This document shows, in pieces, positions 7,786 through 16,223 of a DNA stretch of 64,000 nucleotides; position 1 is the first letter of the stretch, and each line of letters opens with the position of its first letter. A program made the position numbers and the translations under genes. Under the pieces are notes generated by a model, which was not told the DNA's origin, did no database searches, and saw only the letters and a list, made by a program, of their open reading frames with translations. The stretch is from Mesorhizobium loti (GTDB lineage Bacteria > Pseudomonadota > Alphaproteobacteria > Rhizobiales > Rhizobiaceae): assembly GCF_003148495.1 (NCBI RefSeq), contig NZ_QGGH01000002.1, positions 62,001-126,000 of the forward strand, in the 5' to 3' direction.

Positions 7786-8607
7786 ATGGTGAGGGCACTG
7801 CGCTGGATCGTTTTTGCCATCGCCGTGCTGGCGATGAATTTCCCCATTATCGTGACGCTGATCACATCGCTCAAAAGCCAGCGCGAGCTTTCGACGAACC
7901 CGGGTTTGTGGATCAGTCAGCCGACGCTCGACAACTATCTGGAGGTCCTGACGCAGACCAGCCGCTTCAACATCTATGCCTATCTGCTAAACAGCACCGT
8001 GGCAGCGCTGATCGGAACCGGCCTTGCGATCGTGCTCGCGTTCCCGGCTGCCTATGCGATCGCGCGCAGCGAATCGGGAAAGCGCTTGGTCCTGCCGATC
8101 GTCATCAACCTTCGCGCCGTGCCGCTGATCATCTTCGCGATCCCGCTTTACATGATGTACCAGTGGCTGGGCCTGCTCGATACACGGATCGGGCTCGGGC
8201 TCATCCTGACGATCGTCAACGCGCCGCTTGCGCTTGTCATCCTGGTGAACGCGATTTCCGATGTGCCGGTCGAACTCGACGAGGCGGCGAAAGTCGACGG
8301 CGCGAACTCCTTGCAGGTGATGATGATGATCGTCCGGCCGGTGATCCGCCCGGCGCTCGTCACAACCTTCATCTTCGGCTTCATCACCGCGTGGAACGAA
8401 TTCCTCTTCGGCCTGATGCTGACAACCAGTCGTGCGGTCCCGATGACGGTCGGCGCATCCTTCTTTTTCGCCGCGAGTGGCGGCGGCGTAAAATGGGGAA
8501 CCGCTTCCGCGGTCATGATGCTGGGCGCCTTGCCGCCGGCCTTGCTGGGTCTTGTGATGTATCGGCAGATATCAGGATCGATGACCGCTGGAGCGGTCAA
8601 AGGCTAA
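7786..8607 (+). CDS. Sugar ABC transporter permease, second subunit
   Basis: A 273-aa MalG-type CUT1 permease with the coupling loop EAAKVDGANSLQVMMMIVRP and six hydrophobic segments. The ATG at 7786 lies 2 nt after the stop of the first permease and is preceded by AGGAAGGG with good spacing; a TTG at 7780 overlapping that stop is a weaker alternative. It completes the membrane part of the amino-sugar importer. Because no ATPase follows within 86 nt, the importer probably borrows a shared MsmK/UgpC-like ATPase encoded elsewhere. Confidence 0.9.
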   Translation: MVRALRWIVFAIAVLAMNFPIIVTLITSLKSQRELSTNPGLWISQPTLDNYLEVLTQTSRFNIYAYLLNSTVAALIGTGLAIVLAFPAAYAIARSESGKRLVLPIVINLRAVPLIIFAIPLYMMYQWLGLLDTRIGLGLILTIVNAPLALVILVNAISDVPVELDEAAKVDGANSLQVMMMIVRPVIRPALVTTFIFGFITAWNEFLFGLMLTTSRAVPMTVGASFFFAASGGGVKWGTASAVMMLGALPPALLGLVMYRQISGSMTAGAVKG

Positions 8608-8693
8608 CTCGGTGGCACCAGGGTTGCCGCGATCCCAACCGATGCCGTAGACAGCGACCGTGGTTGGCGTTTGAAATTGGCGGAGAGAAGCAC

Positions 8694-9557
8694 ATGTCAG
8701 AACAGATGAAGGTCATCTCCGCTGCCAAGTCGCATGGCGGCGTGCAGGGCGTCTATTCCCATGCTTCGGAGGCCTGCGCCTGCGACATGAATTTTGCCGT
8801 TTTCGTGCCACCGCAGGCCCGTGAAACACCTTGCCCGGTTGTGTGGTACCTCTCTGGTCTCACTTGCACCCATGCGAATGTGATGGACAAGGGCGAGTAC
8901 AGGCGGATGGCCGCGGAGCTTGGCCTGATCGTCGTCTGTCCCGACACCAGTCCCCGCGGCACCGATATTCCTGACGAGAAGGACAATTGGCAGTTTGGCG
9001 GCGGCGCCGGCTTCTACGTCGATGCGACTCAGGCACCTTACGCGAAGAATTATCGCATGTATTCCTACATCACCGAGGAGCTGCCGGCCCTGATCGCGCA
9101 GGAGTTTCCGGCCGACATGAGGCGTCAGGCAATCTTTGGCCATTCGATGGGTGGGCACGGCGCGCTGACGATCGCGCTGAAAAATCCAGAACGCTTCAAA
9201 AGCTGTTCGGCGTTTGCGCCGATCGTGCAGCCAGCCACCGCCGGCTGGTCGAGGCCGGCCCTCGAAAAATATCTCGGCAAGGACAAGGCCTCGTGGCGCA
9301 GCTACGACGCCACCTCGCTCATCGAGGATGGACACCGTTTTCCAGAATTTTTGATCGATCAAGGCACCTCGGACGGATTTCTCAATGATGGGCTGAGGCC
9401 CTGGCTTCTGGGAGCGGCCTGCGCCAAGGCCGGCATTCCGCTGACACTGCGAATGCAAGACGGTTACGACCACTCGTATTTTTTCATTTCGACCTTCATG
9501 GACGACCATCTGAGATGGCACGCCAAAAGATTGTCTGATGCAAAAGCCGGCGCATAG
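8694..9557 (+). CDS. fghA: S-formylglutathione hydrolase
   Basis: This 287-aa alpha/beta hydrolase of the esterase-D family splits S-formylglutathione to formate and glutathione, the second step of glutathione-dependent formaldehyde oxidation. The nucleophile elbow GHSMGG, the acid loop DQGTSDGFL and the histidine motif DGYDHSYFFI are all present, as are the family segments YLSGLTCT and FGHSMGGHGAL. The start follows GGAGAGAAG. It sits 86 nt after the sugar permease in the same direction and may share its transcript, but the function is not obviously linked. The sigma-54 monooxygenase operon lies 2.7 kb further on and could in principle produce formaldehyde from C1 or methyl substrates. Confidence 0.93.
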   Translation: MSEQMKVISAAKSHGGVQGVYSHASEACACDMNFAVFVPPQARETPCPVVWYLSGLTCTHANVMDKGEYRRMAAELGLIVVCPDTSPRGTDIPDEKDNWQFGGGAGFYVDATQAPYAKNYRMYSYITEELPALIAQEFPADMRRQAIFGHSMGGHGALTIALKNPERFKSCSAFAPIVQPATAGWSRPALEKYLGKDKASWRSYDATSLIEDGHRFPEFLIDQGTSDGFLNDGLRPWLLGAACAKAGIPLTLRMQDGYDHSYFFISTFMDDHLRWHAKRLSDAKAGA

Positions 9558-9619
9558 CCTGGTCGCGCGCCACGCTGTCCATTTCGTCTCGTCGCCTGAG
9601 GACGGACAATCTCGGTGGC

Positions 9620-9793
9620 TCAGTTCGTCTTCAGCTTGCCGACGCGGTTTTCGGCGATCCAGCGGGCGGCGAGCACCAAGGCTCCCATGCTGAAATCCTT
9701 GCCATGCTTGGCAACCATTTCTTCCGACAATTTGGCGAGTCGTTCGAAAAACTCGTCCTTGCTCTCGTCTTCGGCGGTGAGTTCGGTCTGCAT
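9620..9793 (-). CDS. Small hypothetical protein (57 aa), last gene of a four-gene unit
   Basis: The 57-residue product (MQTELTAEDESKDEFFERL...) starts at an ATG with a near-ideal AGGAGG box 6 nt upstream, which strongly supports translation. It is acidic at the front and amphipathic helical afterwards (LAKLSEEMVAKHGKDF, then ALVLAARWIAENRVGK). It has no signal peptide or membrane helix. It lies 32 nt after the WD40-like gene and is probably co-transcribed with it and the two genes before. I do not recognise the family; the helical layout would suit a small adaptor or partner protein. Confidence 0.7.
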   Translation of the reverse strand: MQTELTAEDESKDEFFERLAKLSEEMVAKHGKDFSMGALVLAARWIAENRVGKLKTN

Positions 9794-9825
9794 TTCATCC
9801 TCCTGTTTCATGCGGACTGCGTCCG

Positions 9826-10953
9826 TTATTTGAACATCTGCGCTGGAAAGGTGACGATCGCGGCGCTGCCGTCGACGGCGCCCACCGCCAGGTGGCGTCC
9901 GTCGCCGGACCAGGCAAGCGCGGTGACCGCACTGCCCAAAGGCCTGACGAGGAGTTCGTCGCGGGCGCCGATCTGGGCGAGGGTAATACGGCCGTTGGCG
10001 TAACCCGCTGCAATCAGTTTCTTCTGCGGATGCGCCGCCACCGTTTCGACCAGAACCAGCCCGGCACGACCCGTCTCCAGTGCGCCGGAGGTTTCGCCGC
10101 CAACCGGCGGCGCGGTCATCGACCAGCCGGCGATCCGGAAGGCGCCCGAGGCAAACAGCGCATTCGCCGGCTCGCTCCAGCACACGGTCCGCACCGGCGA
10201 TGGAAATCCCGTTACGATGTCCGCGCGGCCGTCGGCCATGCCGACCAGGGCAAGGCCTCCGGTTTCGAGCCCGCAGGCCAGCCACGTGCCGTCGCCGCTC
10301 CAGCGGATCGACACCGGGCGCGCTGGAAAAGAGACATCGCGTATCAAGGCGGCGTCACTTTCGACGGACCAGATCGATAGTCCCTCATCCAGGCCGCAGG
10401 CGAGGCGGCGCCCGCCTGGTGAGAAGGCAAGGGCGTCCATGGACGATGTCACGGCATGTTTCAGTTGCACTGCGCCGCCTTGGCCGCGCGACAGGAAGAC
10501 ATCATGCCCATTGCTGATAGCCGTCATGTCCGTCCCGGCGCTGTGGTCGATGGCGACGATCGGCCCGTCGATCCTAACCAAGGGGGCCGCCGCTTCACCG
10601 TCGGCGGCCAGATGCAGCACATCGCCGCTGGCCGCGCCGACCAGAAAGCCGGAATGCGCATAGGCGGCGATCGGGACATCACCATCTCCGAATCCCGCTG
10701 TGGCGATCAACGGGACGGGTGGCTTTTCCCTTGGGCGGATCGTCGTCTGCCCGAGATCGTTGCTCACCCTGATCCGCGTTTCCGGCGGCTCGTGATCCGC
10801 GACCGTGGCAATGGCGATGGTTCCATCCACACAGGTGAAGGCGACAGCCAAGCCATCGGCGCTAAAGCGCAGATCGGCGATCGCCGACGGACGACGCCAG
10901 CTCCGCGCCAGGAGGTCGAACAAGGTCAGGTTCTGCATCGTCTGTTGGTTCAT
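9826..10953 (-). CDS. WD40-like beta-propeller protein, unknown function
   Basis: The 375-aa protein has repeated WD40-type blades such as ADLRFSADGLAVAFTCVDGT, LAFSPGGRRLACGLDEG, IRWSGDGTWLACGLETG and LAWSGDGRHLAVGAVDG, spread over the whole length. That implies a cytoplasmic propeller that binds other proteins. No signal peptide is visible. The start (MNQQTMQNLTLFDLL) follows GGGAGA and lies 13 nt after the coiled-coil gene. WD40 propellers are uncommon in bacteria and usually act as scaffolds. Together with the coiled-coil protein and the 57-aa protein, this suggests a small multiprotein assembly whose purpose I cannot name. Confidence 0.85.
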   Translation of the reverse strand: MNQQTMQNLTLFDLLARSWRRPSAIADLRFSADGLAVAFTCVDGTIAIATVADHEPPETRIRVSNDLGQTTIRPREKPPVPLIATAGFGDGDVPIAAYAHSGFLVGAASGDVLHLAADGEAAAPLVRIDGPIVAIDHSAGTDMTAISNGHDVFLSRGQGGAVQLKHAVTSSMDALAFSPGGRRLACGLDEGLSIWSVESDAALIRDVSFPARPVSIRWSGDGTWLACGLETGGLALVGMADGRADIVTGFPSPVRTVCWSEPANALFASGAFRIAGWSMTAPPVGGETSGALETGRAGLVLVETVAAHPQKKLIAAGYANGRITLAQIGARDELLVRPLGSAVTALAWSGDGRHLAVGAVDGSAAIVTFPAQMFK

Positions 10954-10966
10954 GCTGTCTCTCCCG

Positions 10967-11290
10967 TCAGTCCTTGTTCGCCGTCGCGGCAAGCCGGCGA
11001 TCAACGTCCTCGACATCGCCTTCCGCCGCGACGATGCGGTCCTCGCACGCCGCGCATGCCTGCATGACCGCCGCCGCGCTCTGCTCTGCCTCATGCAAAT
11101 CCCGCACCAGTTGCTCGCTGGCGCCGGTTCTGCCGATTTCCAGCTCCAGGCGCAGCACATCCATCTCGAAGCCGGCGCGTTTCTGATTGAGCCGCAGCGC
11201 CTCGGCGGTGAGCGCGGAGACATTGGCGACCAGATCGAGCCGGCGGGCGAGCAGCGCGTCACGCCTGGTGATATCGGATCCTCCCGTCAT
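10967..11290 (-). CDS. Coiled-coil hypothetical protein (107 aa)
   Basis: The 107-aa product is almost entirely helical with heptad-like patterns (LLARRLDLVANVSALTAEAL, VLRLELEIGRTGASEQLVRDL) and a CAAC pair at ACAACED. No membrane segment is seen. Its ATG overlaps the stop of the upstream 155-aa gene by 4 nt, so the two are translationally coupled. Function is not recognised; a structural or assembly role is the simplest reading, given the propeller protein encoded next. Confidence 0.75.
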   Translation of the reverse strand: MTGGSDITRRDALLARRLDLVANVSALTAEALRLNQKRAGFEMDVLRLELEIGRTGASEQLVRDLHEAEQSAAAVMQACAACEDRIVAAEGDVEDVDRRLAATANKD

Positions 11291-11754
11291 TTTTTGCTCC
11301 CCAAAGGTCCGGGTGGCTTTTCGAAGGCCGACAGCAATTTTGGCAATGTGCTGGCCTGTGACTGGAACTGTTTTTCCGCCGTCTCGATATGGCTCTTGAG
11401 CTGATCCCAGATGTCGACGCGGATCATCGATGTCGTATCGCCGGTCAGGCGCTCGATCTCGTCGACGCGGAACTGGCGTGACAGCGAAACGCCGGAAAAC
11501 ACGAAGTCCCGCAACAGGATCGCGTGGTTTTCGATGAACAGGTGGATCATCGGATGCGTTTCCGTTGTGACGCCGCCGGCGGCAAGCTCGGCCCGGATGA
11601 AGTCCTGGAAGTGGAGGCGATGTTGGCTCTCGCCCATGAAGCGCATGACAAAGACCAGATCGCGAGGCATCAGCCTGACAAGATCGCCGGTGACGCCGTC
11701 GGCCTGGCTGGACATTGGCCCAGGCGGCCCACTCCTGTCTCTATCGCTCGGCAT
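11287..11754 (-). CDS. Hypothetical protein (155 aa), first gene of a four-gene unit
   Basis: The 155-aa protein is predicted soluble and mostly helical (RDLVFVMRFMGESQHRLHF, HPMIHLFIENHAILLRDFVF), with a proline-rich tail. The start at 11754 follows a GGAGAG box; an internal ATG 14 codons later (MSSQADG) is an alternative. It is the promoter-proximal gene of a leftward unit divergent from the propane-type monooxygenase operon, across a 558-nt control region. I do not recognise a family. Linkage to the monooxygenase is positional only. Confidence 0.75.
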   Translation of the reverse strand: MPSDRDRSGPPGPMSSQADGVTGDLVRLMPRDLVFVMRFMGESQHRLHFQDFIRAELAAGGVTTETHPMIHLFIENHAILLRDFVFSGVSLSRQFRVDEIERLTGDTTSMIRVDIWDQLKSHIETAEKQFQSQASTLPKLLSAFEKPPGPLGSKK

Positions 11755-11896
11755 TGTCTCTCTCCAGTGCGAAGCCCGTCCATGGGCTTCGCCTTCAAAT
11801 AGTAGAGAAAGACGTAGAATTGAATAGATGATTTTTGTTTCGTATTCGCTGCGAGTGCTAACTAAACATATTGCGATTGCGAATAGACGATAAATA

Positions 11897-11934
11897 TTAC
11901 AGGCGTACGTTACGACTGTAAAAGAACGTTACAG
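11897..11934. promoter_or_regulatory. Repeated activator-type sites upstream of the sigma-54 promoter
   Basis: TTACAG (11897-11902), CTGTAA (11916-11921) and TTACAG (11929-11934) give two inverted arrangements, the tighter being CTGTAA-N7-TTACAG. ACGTTAC is also repeated directly with a 19-bp period (11908 and 11927), and a further CTGTAA lies at 11954. The cluster is about 100-140 bp before the expected transcription start, the usual place for a sigma-54 activator. The activator encoded at 21399-23477 is the natural candidate to bind here. Confidence 0.55.
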
Positions 11935-12006
11935 TTGGCCGTATTCTCATGTGCTGTAAGATCAGCGATTTTGTTTTGAGCCCCGGCCATGGGTGCTATT
12001 TTCAAA

Positions 12007-12023
12007 TTGGCACGCCGCTTGCT
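12007..12023 (+). promoter_or_regulatory. Sigma-54 (-24/-12) promoter of the monooxygenase operon
   Basis: TTGGCACG-CCGC-TTGCT matches the RpoN consensus: GG at 12009-12010 and GC at 12021-12022 are separated by exactly 10 bases. Transcription should start near 12034. The promoter faces the prmA gene, and an AcoR/MimR-like activator with an intact GAFTGA motif is encoded just after the operon. Confidence 0.85.
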
Positions 12024-12033
12024 TTGTACCTTT

Positions 12034-12312
12034 CCACAAGAAGCCCATCGCGCTTTTGACGCGGTGCCAAAAGAACGAAGGAACGGAGGAAGCAGAGACC
12101 GCTTCGATACGCCCATCGCACATGCGGTTGGCGCCGCGGGTCTCTGCCAAAACACCTCGAAAACCTTTGCCGCGATCCACTTGAACGGCCGGACCATGAG
12201 TCGCGCTTCGATGCGCAACCCTTTGTCGTGCCGCTCGCACTCTCACTGGCGGTGCTGTGTGCCGCTTCATGCCGGGGTCAAGGGACCTGCGGCTCAAACC
12301 TGGTGGAGGCTT
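12034..12312 (+). other. Long untranslated leader of the monooxygenase operon
   Basis: From the predicted start near 12034 to the prmA ATG there are about 280 nt. The leader can form a hairpin with a perfect 9-bp stem, GCAGAGACC (12092-12100) with GGTCTCTGC (12139-12147). An in-frame ATG at 12196 could give an N-terminal extension of PrmA, and a 20-codon open frame starts at 12122. Neither has a convincing ribosome-binding site, so I leave them uncalled. The upstream part of the same interval (11755-12006) holds AT-rich control DNA, including TATTCGC/GCGAATA (11843-11849, 11879-11885). Confidence 0.45.
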
Positions 12313-13986
12313 ATGACCATGACGTCTCTGACGCTCAACAAGATTACCTCGCAACGCGGAATCTCCGTCGGCGAGGCAACCAAGAAGATTGCCGATCTCG
12401 GCTGGAATCCTTCCTACGTCCAGGAAGCGATGACGTTTCCGACCGACTACAAGATCAACAAGACGCCGCGCGACCCGATGAAGCAGGTCCTGCGGTCATA
12501 CTTCCCGATGCAGGAAGAAAAGGACAACCGCGTCTACGGCGCGCTCGATGCGGCGCTGCGCGGCGACATGTTCCGCAACGTCGAGCCGCGCTGGGTCGAG
12601 TGGATGAAGCTCTTCCTGGCCATCATTCCCTTCCCGGAAATCTCTGCTGCCCGCTCGATGGCGATGGTTGCCCGCATCGCGCCTGGTGAGGAACTCAGAA
12701 CCGGCTTCACCATGCAGATGATCGACGAGTTTCGTCACTCGACGATCCAGATGAATTTGAAGAAATGGTACATGGAGAACTACATCGATCCGGCCGGCTT
12801 CGATATCACCGAGGAAGCCTTCGGAAAGTGCTACGCCACCACCATCGGCCGGCAGTTCGCCGAAGGCTTCATCACCGGCGACACGATGACCGCCGCCTGC
12901 ATGTACCTGACCGTCGTGGCCGAAACCGCCTTCACCAACACGCTGTTCGTCGCCATGCCTTCGGAGGCCGCCCGCAACGGCGACTACGCGTTGCCGACGG
13001 TGTTCCTGTCGGTGCAGTCCGACGAGAGCCGGCATATCGGCAATGGCCACTCGCTGCTGATGGCGGCGCTCAAGGAGCCGGAGAACCACCTCTTGCTCGA
13101 GCGCGACCTGCGCTACGCCTTCTGGCAGAACCACGCCATCGTCGATGCCGCCATCGGCACCTTCATCGAATACGGCACCACCAACCGCGACAAGAACAAG
13201 GAGTCCTACGCGGAAATGTGGCACCGCTGGATCTATGAGGACTATTATCGCACGTACATGCTGCCGCTCGAAAAATACGGCATCAAGGTCCATCACGACG
13301 ACGTCCAGGCGGCCTGGGAGCGCATCACCAAGAAGAACTACGTCCACAAGGTCGGGCAGTTCTTCGCGGTTGGCTGGCCGGTCAATTTCTGGCGCATCGA
13401 AGCCCAGACTGACAAGGACTTCGAGTGGTTCGAGCACAAATATCCAGGCTGGTATGCCGAGTTCGGCGATTTCTGGAAATGGTACGCCAAGCTCAGCCAC
13501 AAGGGCGAGAAGGTACTGCTGTTCAACAGCGACGTCGGCTACGTCTACCCGCACCGCTGCTGGTCCTGCCTCGTTCCCTGCCTGATCCGCGAGGACATGG
13601 TGGTCGGCGAGATCGACGGTCAGCTCCACACCTTCGCCCACGAACTCGACAAGTGGACCGCAACGGTCGCCTTCGCCGACGAGTATCAGGGTCGGCCGAC
13701 GCCCGCGATGGGCCGCTTCAGCGGCAAGCGCGAGTGGGAGACGCTCTATGACGGCTGGGATCTGGCCGATGCGATCAAGGACCTGAACTTCGTCCGTTCC
13801 GACGGCAAGACGCTGGTTCCGCAGCCGCATCTGCGCTTCGACGACAAGGAGATGTGGACGCTCGACGATGTGCGCGGCAACACGCTCGGATCGCCGCTCA
13901 ATGCGCTGCGTGCCATGTCGCCTGCCGACCGCGAGAAGCACCTGGCTGAGTACGCCAAGGGCTTCACCATCAACCCCTGCAACTGA
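12313..13986 (+). CDS. prmA: Propane-type monooxygenase hydroxylase, alpha (large) subunit
   Basis: The 557-aa protein is the catalytic subunit of a soluble di-iron monooxygenase. All six iron ligands can be placed: Glu109, Glu139 and His142 (EFRH), Glu204, Glu238 and His241 (ESRH). Their spacing (30, 3, 62, 34, 3) equals that of methane monooxygenase MmoX (114, 144, 147, 209, 243, 246). Length and neighbours fit the PrmA/MimA group, which oxidises propane, acetone, phenol and related compounds. A GGAGG box precedes the paired ATGs at 12313 and 12319; the second is better spaced. It is the first gene of an eight-gene operon under a sigma-54 promoter. The substrate range cannot be read from sequence alone. 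Confidence 0.93.
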   Translation: MTMTSLTLNKITSQRGISVGEATKKIADLGWNPSYVQEAMTFPTDYKINKTPRDPMKQVLRSYFPMQEEKDNRVYGALDAALRGDMFRNVEPRWVEWMKLFLAIIPFPEISAARSMAMVARIAPGEELRTGFTMQMIDEFRHSTIQMNLKKWYMENYIDPAGFDITEEAFGKCYATTIGRQFAEGFITGDTMTAACMYLTVVAETAFTNTLFVAMPSEAARNGDYALPTVFLSVQSDESRHIGNGHSLLMAALKEPENHLLLERDLRYAFWQNHAIVDAAIGTFIEYGTTNRDKNKESYAEMWHRWIYEDYYRTYMLPLEKYGIKVHHDDVQAAWERITKKNYVHKVGQFFAVGWPVNFWRIEAQTDKDFEWFEHKYPGWYAEFGDFWKWYAKLSHKGEKVLLFNSDVGYVYPHRCWSCLVPCLIREDMVVGEIDGQLHTFAHELDKWTATVAFADEYQGRPTPAMGRFSGKREWETLYDGWDLADAIKDLNFVRSDGKTLVPQPHLRFDDKEMWTLDDVRGNTLGSPLNALRAMSPADREKHLAEYAKGFTINPCN

Positions 13987-14039
13987 TCAGGCCAAAGGGG
14001 GGCGGGTTCGTCCCGCCCTTCCTTTCACTGGAGGTCCGT

Positions 14040-15101
14040 ATGTCGGAAACCCACACGGTCAGGCTCAGCCCGGTCGGCGTCGAATTCGACGTCGAGCATG
14101 GCGAAACGGTGCTCAACGCCGCGTTCCGCCAGGGCATCGCCCTGCCGCACGGCTGCAAGGAAGGGCAATGCTCGGCCTGCAAAAGCGTGTTGCTCGAAGG
14201 CGAAGTCGACATGCTGAAATACTCGACCTTCGCGCTGAACGACATGGAGAAGGAGAGCGGGCACGTCCTGCTGTGCCGCTGCATCGCCTTCTCCGACCTG
14301 GAAGTCGAGCTTCTCAACTACGACGAGGAGATTTTGGCGAAAGCGATCGCCGTGAAGACGTACAAGGGCCGGATTGCTCGCATCGAGCAACTGACCCACG
14401 ACATTCGCGGCATCGAGATCGAACTCGGCTCCCCAATGAAGTTCTGGGCGGGGCAATATGTCGACATCACGGTTACCACGCAAAAAGGGGAGACGATTAC
14501 GCGCTCGTTCTCCATGGCAAATACGCCGGACCAAACCGAAAAACTCTCCTTCATCATCAAAAAATACCCTGAGGGAAAGTTCTCGGGCGAGCTCGATTCC
14601 GGAGGCATCAGGGCCGGAGCCGAAGTCACCGTCGTCGGACCCTACGGAACCTGCTTCCGCCGCGACGAACGGCAAGGACCCTTGATCCTGGTCGGCGCCG
14701 GCTCAGGCATGTCGCCGATCTGGTCGATCCTCAACGATCACCTGAAGAGCGGCGAGAAACGTCCGGTCTATTTCTTCTACGGCGCCCGCACCCGCAACGA
14801 CCTGTTCTATCTCGACAGGATCGCCGAGCTGGTCGGCAATCATTCCGACGTCACCTTCATTCCCGTGCTGTCGCACGCGAGCGACGACGCCGAATGGCAA
14901 GGCGAGCGTGGCTTCGTGCACCAGAGTGTCGACGCCGTGCTCAAGCAATTGGCGGTCGACGGGCAGGGCGATGTCCATGCCTGTGGCCCGCCGCCGATGA
15001 TCGATGCGCTGCAGCCGGTCCTGTTCATGAACGGCTTCGAAACGGAGCGGATCTTCTTCGACAAGTTCACCACATCGGCAGGTGCAACGCCGGCCCATTG
15101 A
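14040..15101 (+). CDS. prmB: Monooxygenase reductase component (2Fe-2S/FAD)
   Basis: This 353-aa reductase passes electrons from NAD(P)H to the hydroxylase. Residues 1-95 are a plant-type 2Fe-2S ferredoxin domain (Cys39, Cys44, Cys47 and Cys79 or 81). The middle carries the FAD motif RSFSMAN, and the C-terminal third the nicotinamide site (LVGAGSGMSPIWSIL, CGPPPMID). Its length and order match PrmB/MimB. It begins 53 nt after prmA, with GGAGG upstream of the ATG. The N-terminal placement of the iron-sulfur domain is normal for this family. Confidence 0.93.
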   Translation: MSETHTVRLSPVGVEFDVEHGETVLNAAFRQGIALPHGCKEGQCSACKSVLLEGEVDMLKYSTFALNDMEKESGHVLLCRCIAFSDLEVELLNYDEEILAKAIAVKTYKGRIARIEQLTHDIRGIEIELGSPMKFWAGQYVDITVTTQKGETITRSFSMANTPDQTEKLSFIIKKYPEGKFSGELDSGGIRAGAEVTVVGPYGTCFRRDERQGPLILVGAGSGMSPIWSILNDHLKSGEKRPVYFFYGARTRNDLFYLDRIAELVGNHSDVTFIPVLSHASDDAEWQGERGFVHQSVDAVLKQLAVDGQGDVHACGPPPMIDALQPVLFMNGFETERIFFDKFTTSAGATPAH

Positions 15102-15148
15102 GGGCGGCCACGCACAGCCAACCACAACTGCAACAAGGGAGAGAGACT

Positions 15149-16207
15149 ATGCCTGCAACCTCGAGTTCAGTCGGATCAGGAGCCGCCGGCGCGGCAATCT
15201 TCGCCGACTCCGACAGCCGGAAATACCGGTATTTCGACCCGAAAGGCCAGCGCGCCACCCACTACGAGGACATGACGGTCGACGTCCAGCCCGACCCGGA
15301 ACGCTACCTGATCCAGGACTGGATCATCTCCTTCGCCGACGGCAAGGGCGCCTATGTCAAGCAGAACACCGCCGCGCAGAGCTCCAACTGGCATGCCTTC
15401 CGCGCTCCCGACCAGGAGTGGGAGCGTACGCACTACCAGCGCCAGTCGAAGATCGAGACGATGGTGCAGAGCGTCATCAACAACGCGCGCAAGTCGGGCA
15501 CCCCGAAGACCTTCGACAAGGCCTGGGTCAAGATACTGCAGACGCAGCTCGGCGCCTGGAAACACGCCGAATTCGGACTCGGCACCTCGCTGATGCAGGC
15601 GCAGCGTTACGGCTACACCCAGATGATCAACAACGCGACGCTGACCAATTCGTCCTACAAGCTGCGGCTTGCCCAGGACATCACGCTCTACCTTGCCGAG
15701 ATCGGCATGGACCTTCCCGACTGGGACGATGAGCTCGGCAAGAAGGCCTGGCTCGAGGACAAGAACTGGCAAGGCACGCGCGAAGCGGTCGAGACCATCA
15801 TGGGCGCGACCGACTATCTCGAGCAGTACTTCGCCATCAACATCGTCTTCGAGCCGCTGGTGGGCGAAGTGTTCCGCTCCGGCTTCCTGATGCAGATCGC
15901 CGCCGCCAACCATGACTTCATCACCCCGGCGGTGATTTCGGCGGCCGAGGCCGACTATGAGCGCAACCTCGCCAACACGATCGACCTCATGCATCTCCTC
16001 GCCAATGACGAGAAGCATGGCGCCGCCAACAAGAAGCTCTTCCAGGGCTGGGTCAAGAAACACGGCGCACTCGCCGACAAGGCAGCCGCCGGCCTTCAGC
16101 CGATCTGGTCGATGCCGCATTCCAAGCCGGTCGCTTTCACTGACGTTCGCGCCAAATCCGAAGAGCGGATTGGCCAGATCCTCGGCGAACTCGGCCTCAA
16201 GCGCTGA
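15149..16207 (+). CDS. prmC: Propane-type monooxygenase hydroxylase, beta (small) subunit
   Basis: A 352-aa ferritin-like protein that forms the non-catalytic half of the hydroxylase heterotetramer. It has the beta-subunit features of soluble di-iron monooxygenases: a YRYFDPKG N-terminal segment, long helices, and a WVKILQTQLGAWKHAEFGL core without a full set of iron ligands. The ATG follows AGGGAGAGAG. It lies 47 nt after the reductase and 16 nt before the coupling protein. The gene order A-B-C-D is the one known for prm/mim operons. Confidence 0.92.
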   Translation: MPATSSSVGSGAAGAAIFADSDSRKYRYFDPKGQRATHYEDMTVDVQPDPERYLIQDWIISFADGKGAYVKQNTAAQSSNWHAFRAPDQEWERTHYQRQSKIETMVQSVINNARKSGTPKTFDKAWVKILQTQLGAWKHAEFGLGTSLMQAQRYGYTQMINNATLTNSSYKLRLAQDITLYLAEIGMDLPDWDDELGKKAWLEDKNWQGTREAVETIMGATDYLEQYFAINIVFEPLVGEVFRSGFLMQIAAANHDFITPAVISAAEADYERNLANTIDLMHLLANDEKHGAANKKLFQGWVKKHGALADKAAAGLQPIWSMPHSKPVAFTDVRAKSEERIGQILGELGLKR

Positions 16208-16223
16208 AACAGGAGAAATCGTC

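Noticed and set aside
7620..8693. N-terminal extension of the S-formylglutathione hydrolase through the permease region
   Set aside because: The extension overlaps the second permease in another frame, and the ATG at 8694 has its own ribosome site and the normal family length.
11989..12312. Reading PrmA from an upstream in-frame ATG at 11989
   Set aside because: It would place the coding start before the sigma-54 promoter at 12007-12023, and the added residues do not resemble the family. GGAGG lies directly before the 12313/12319 starts.
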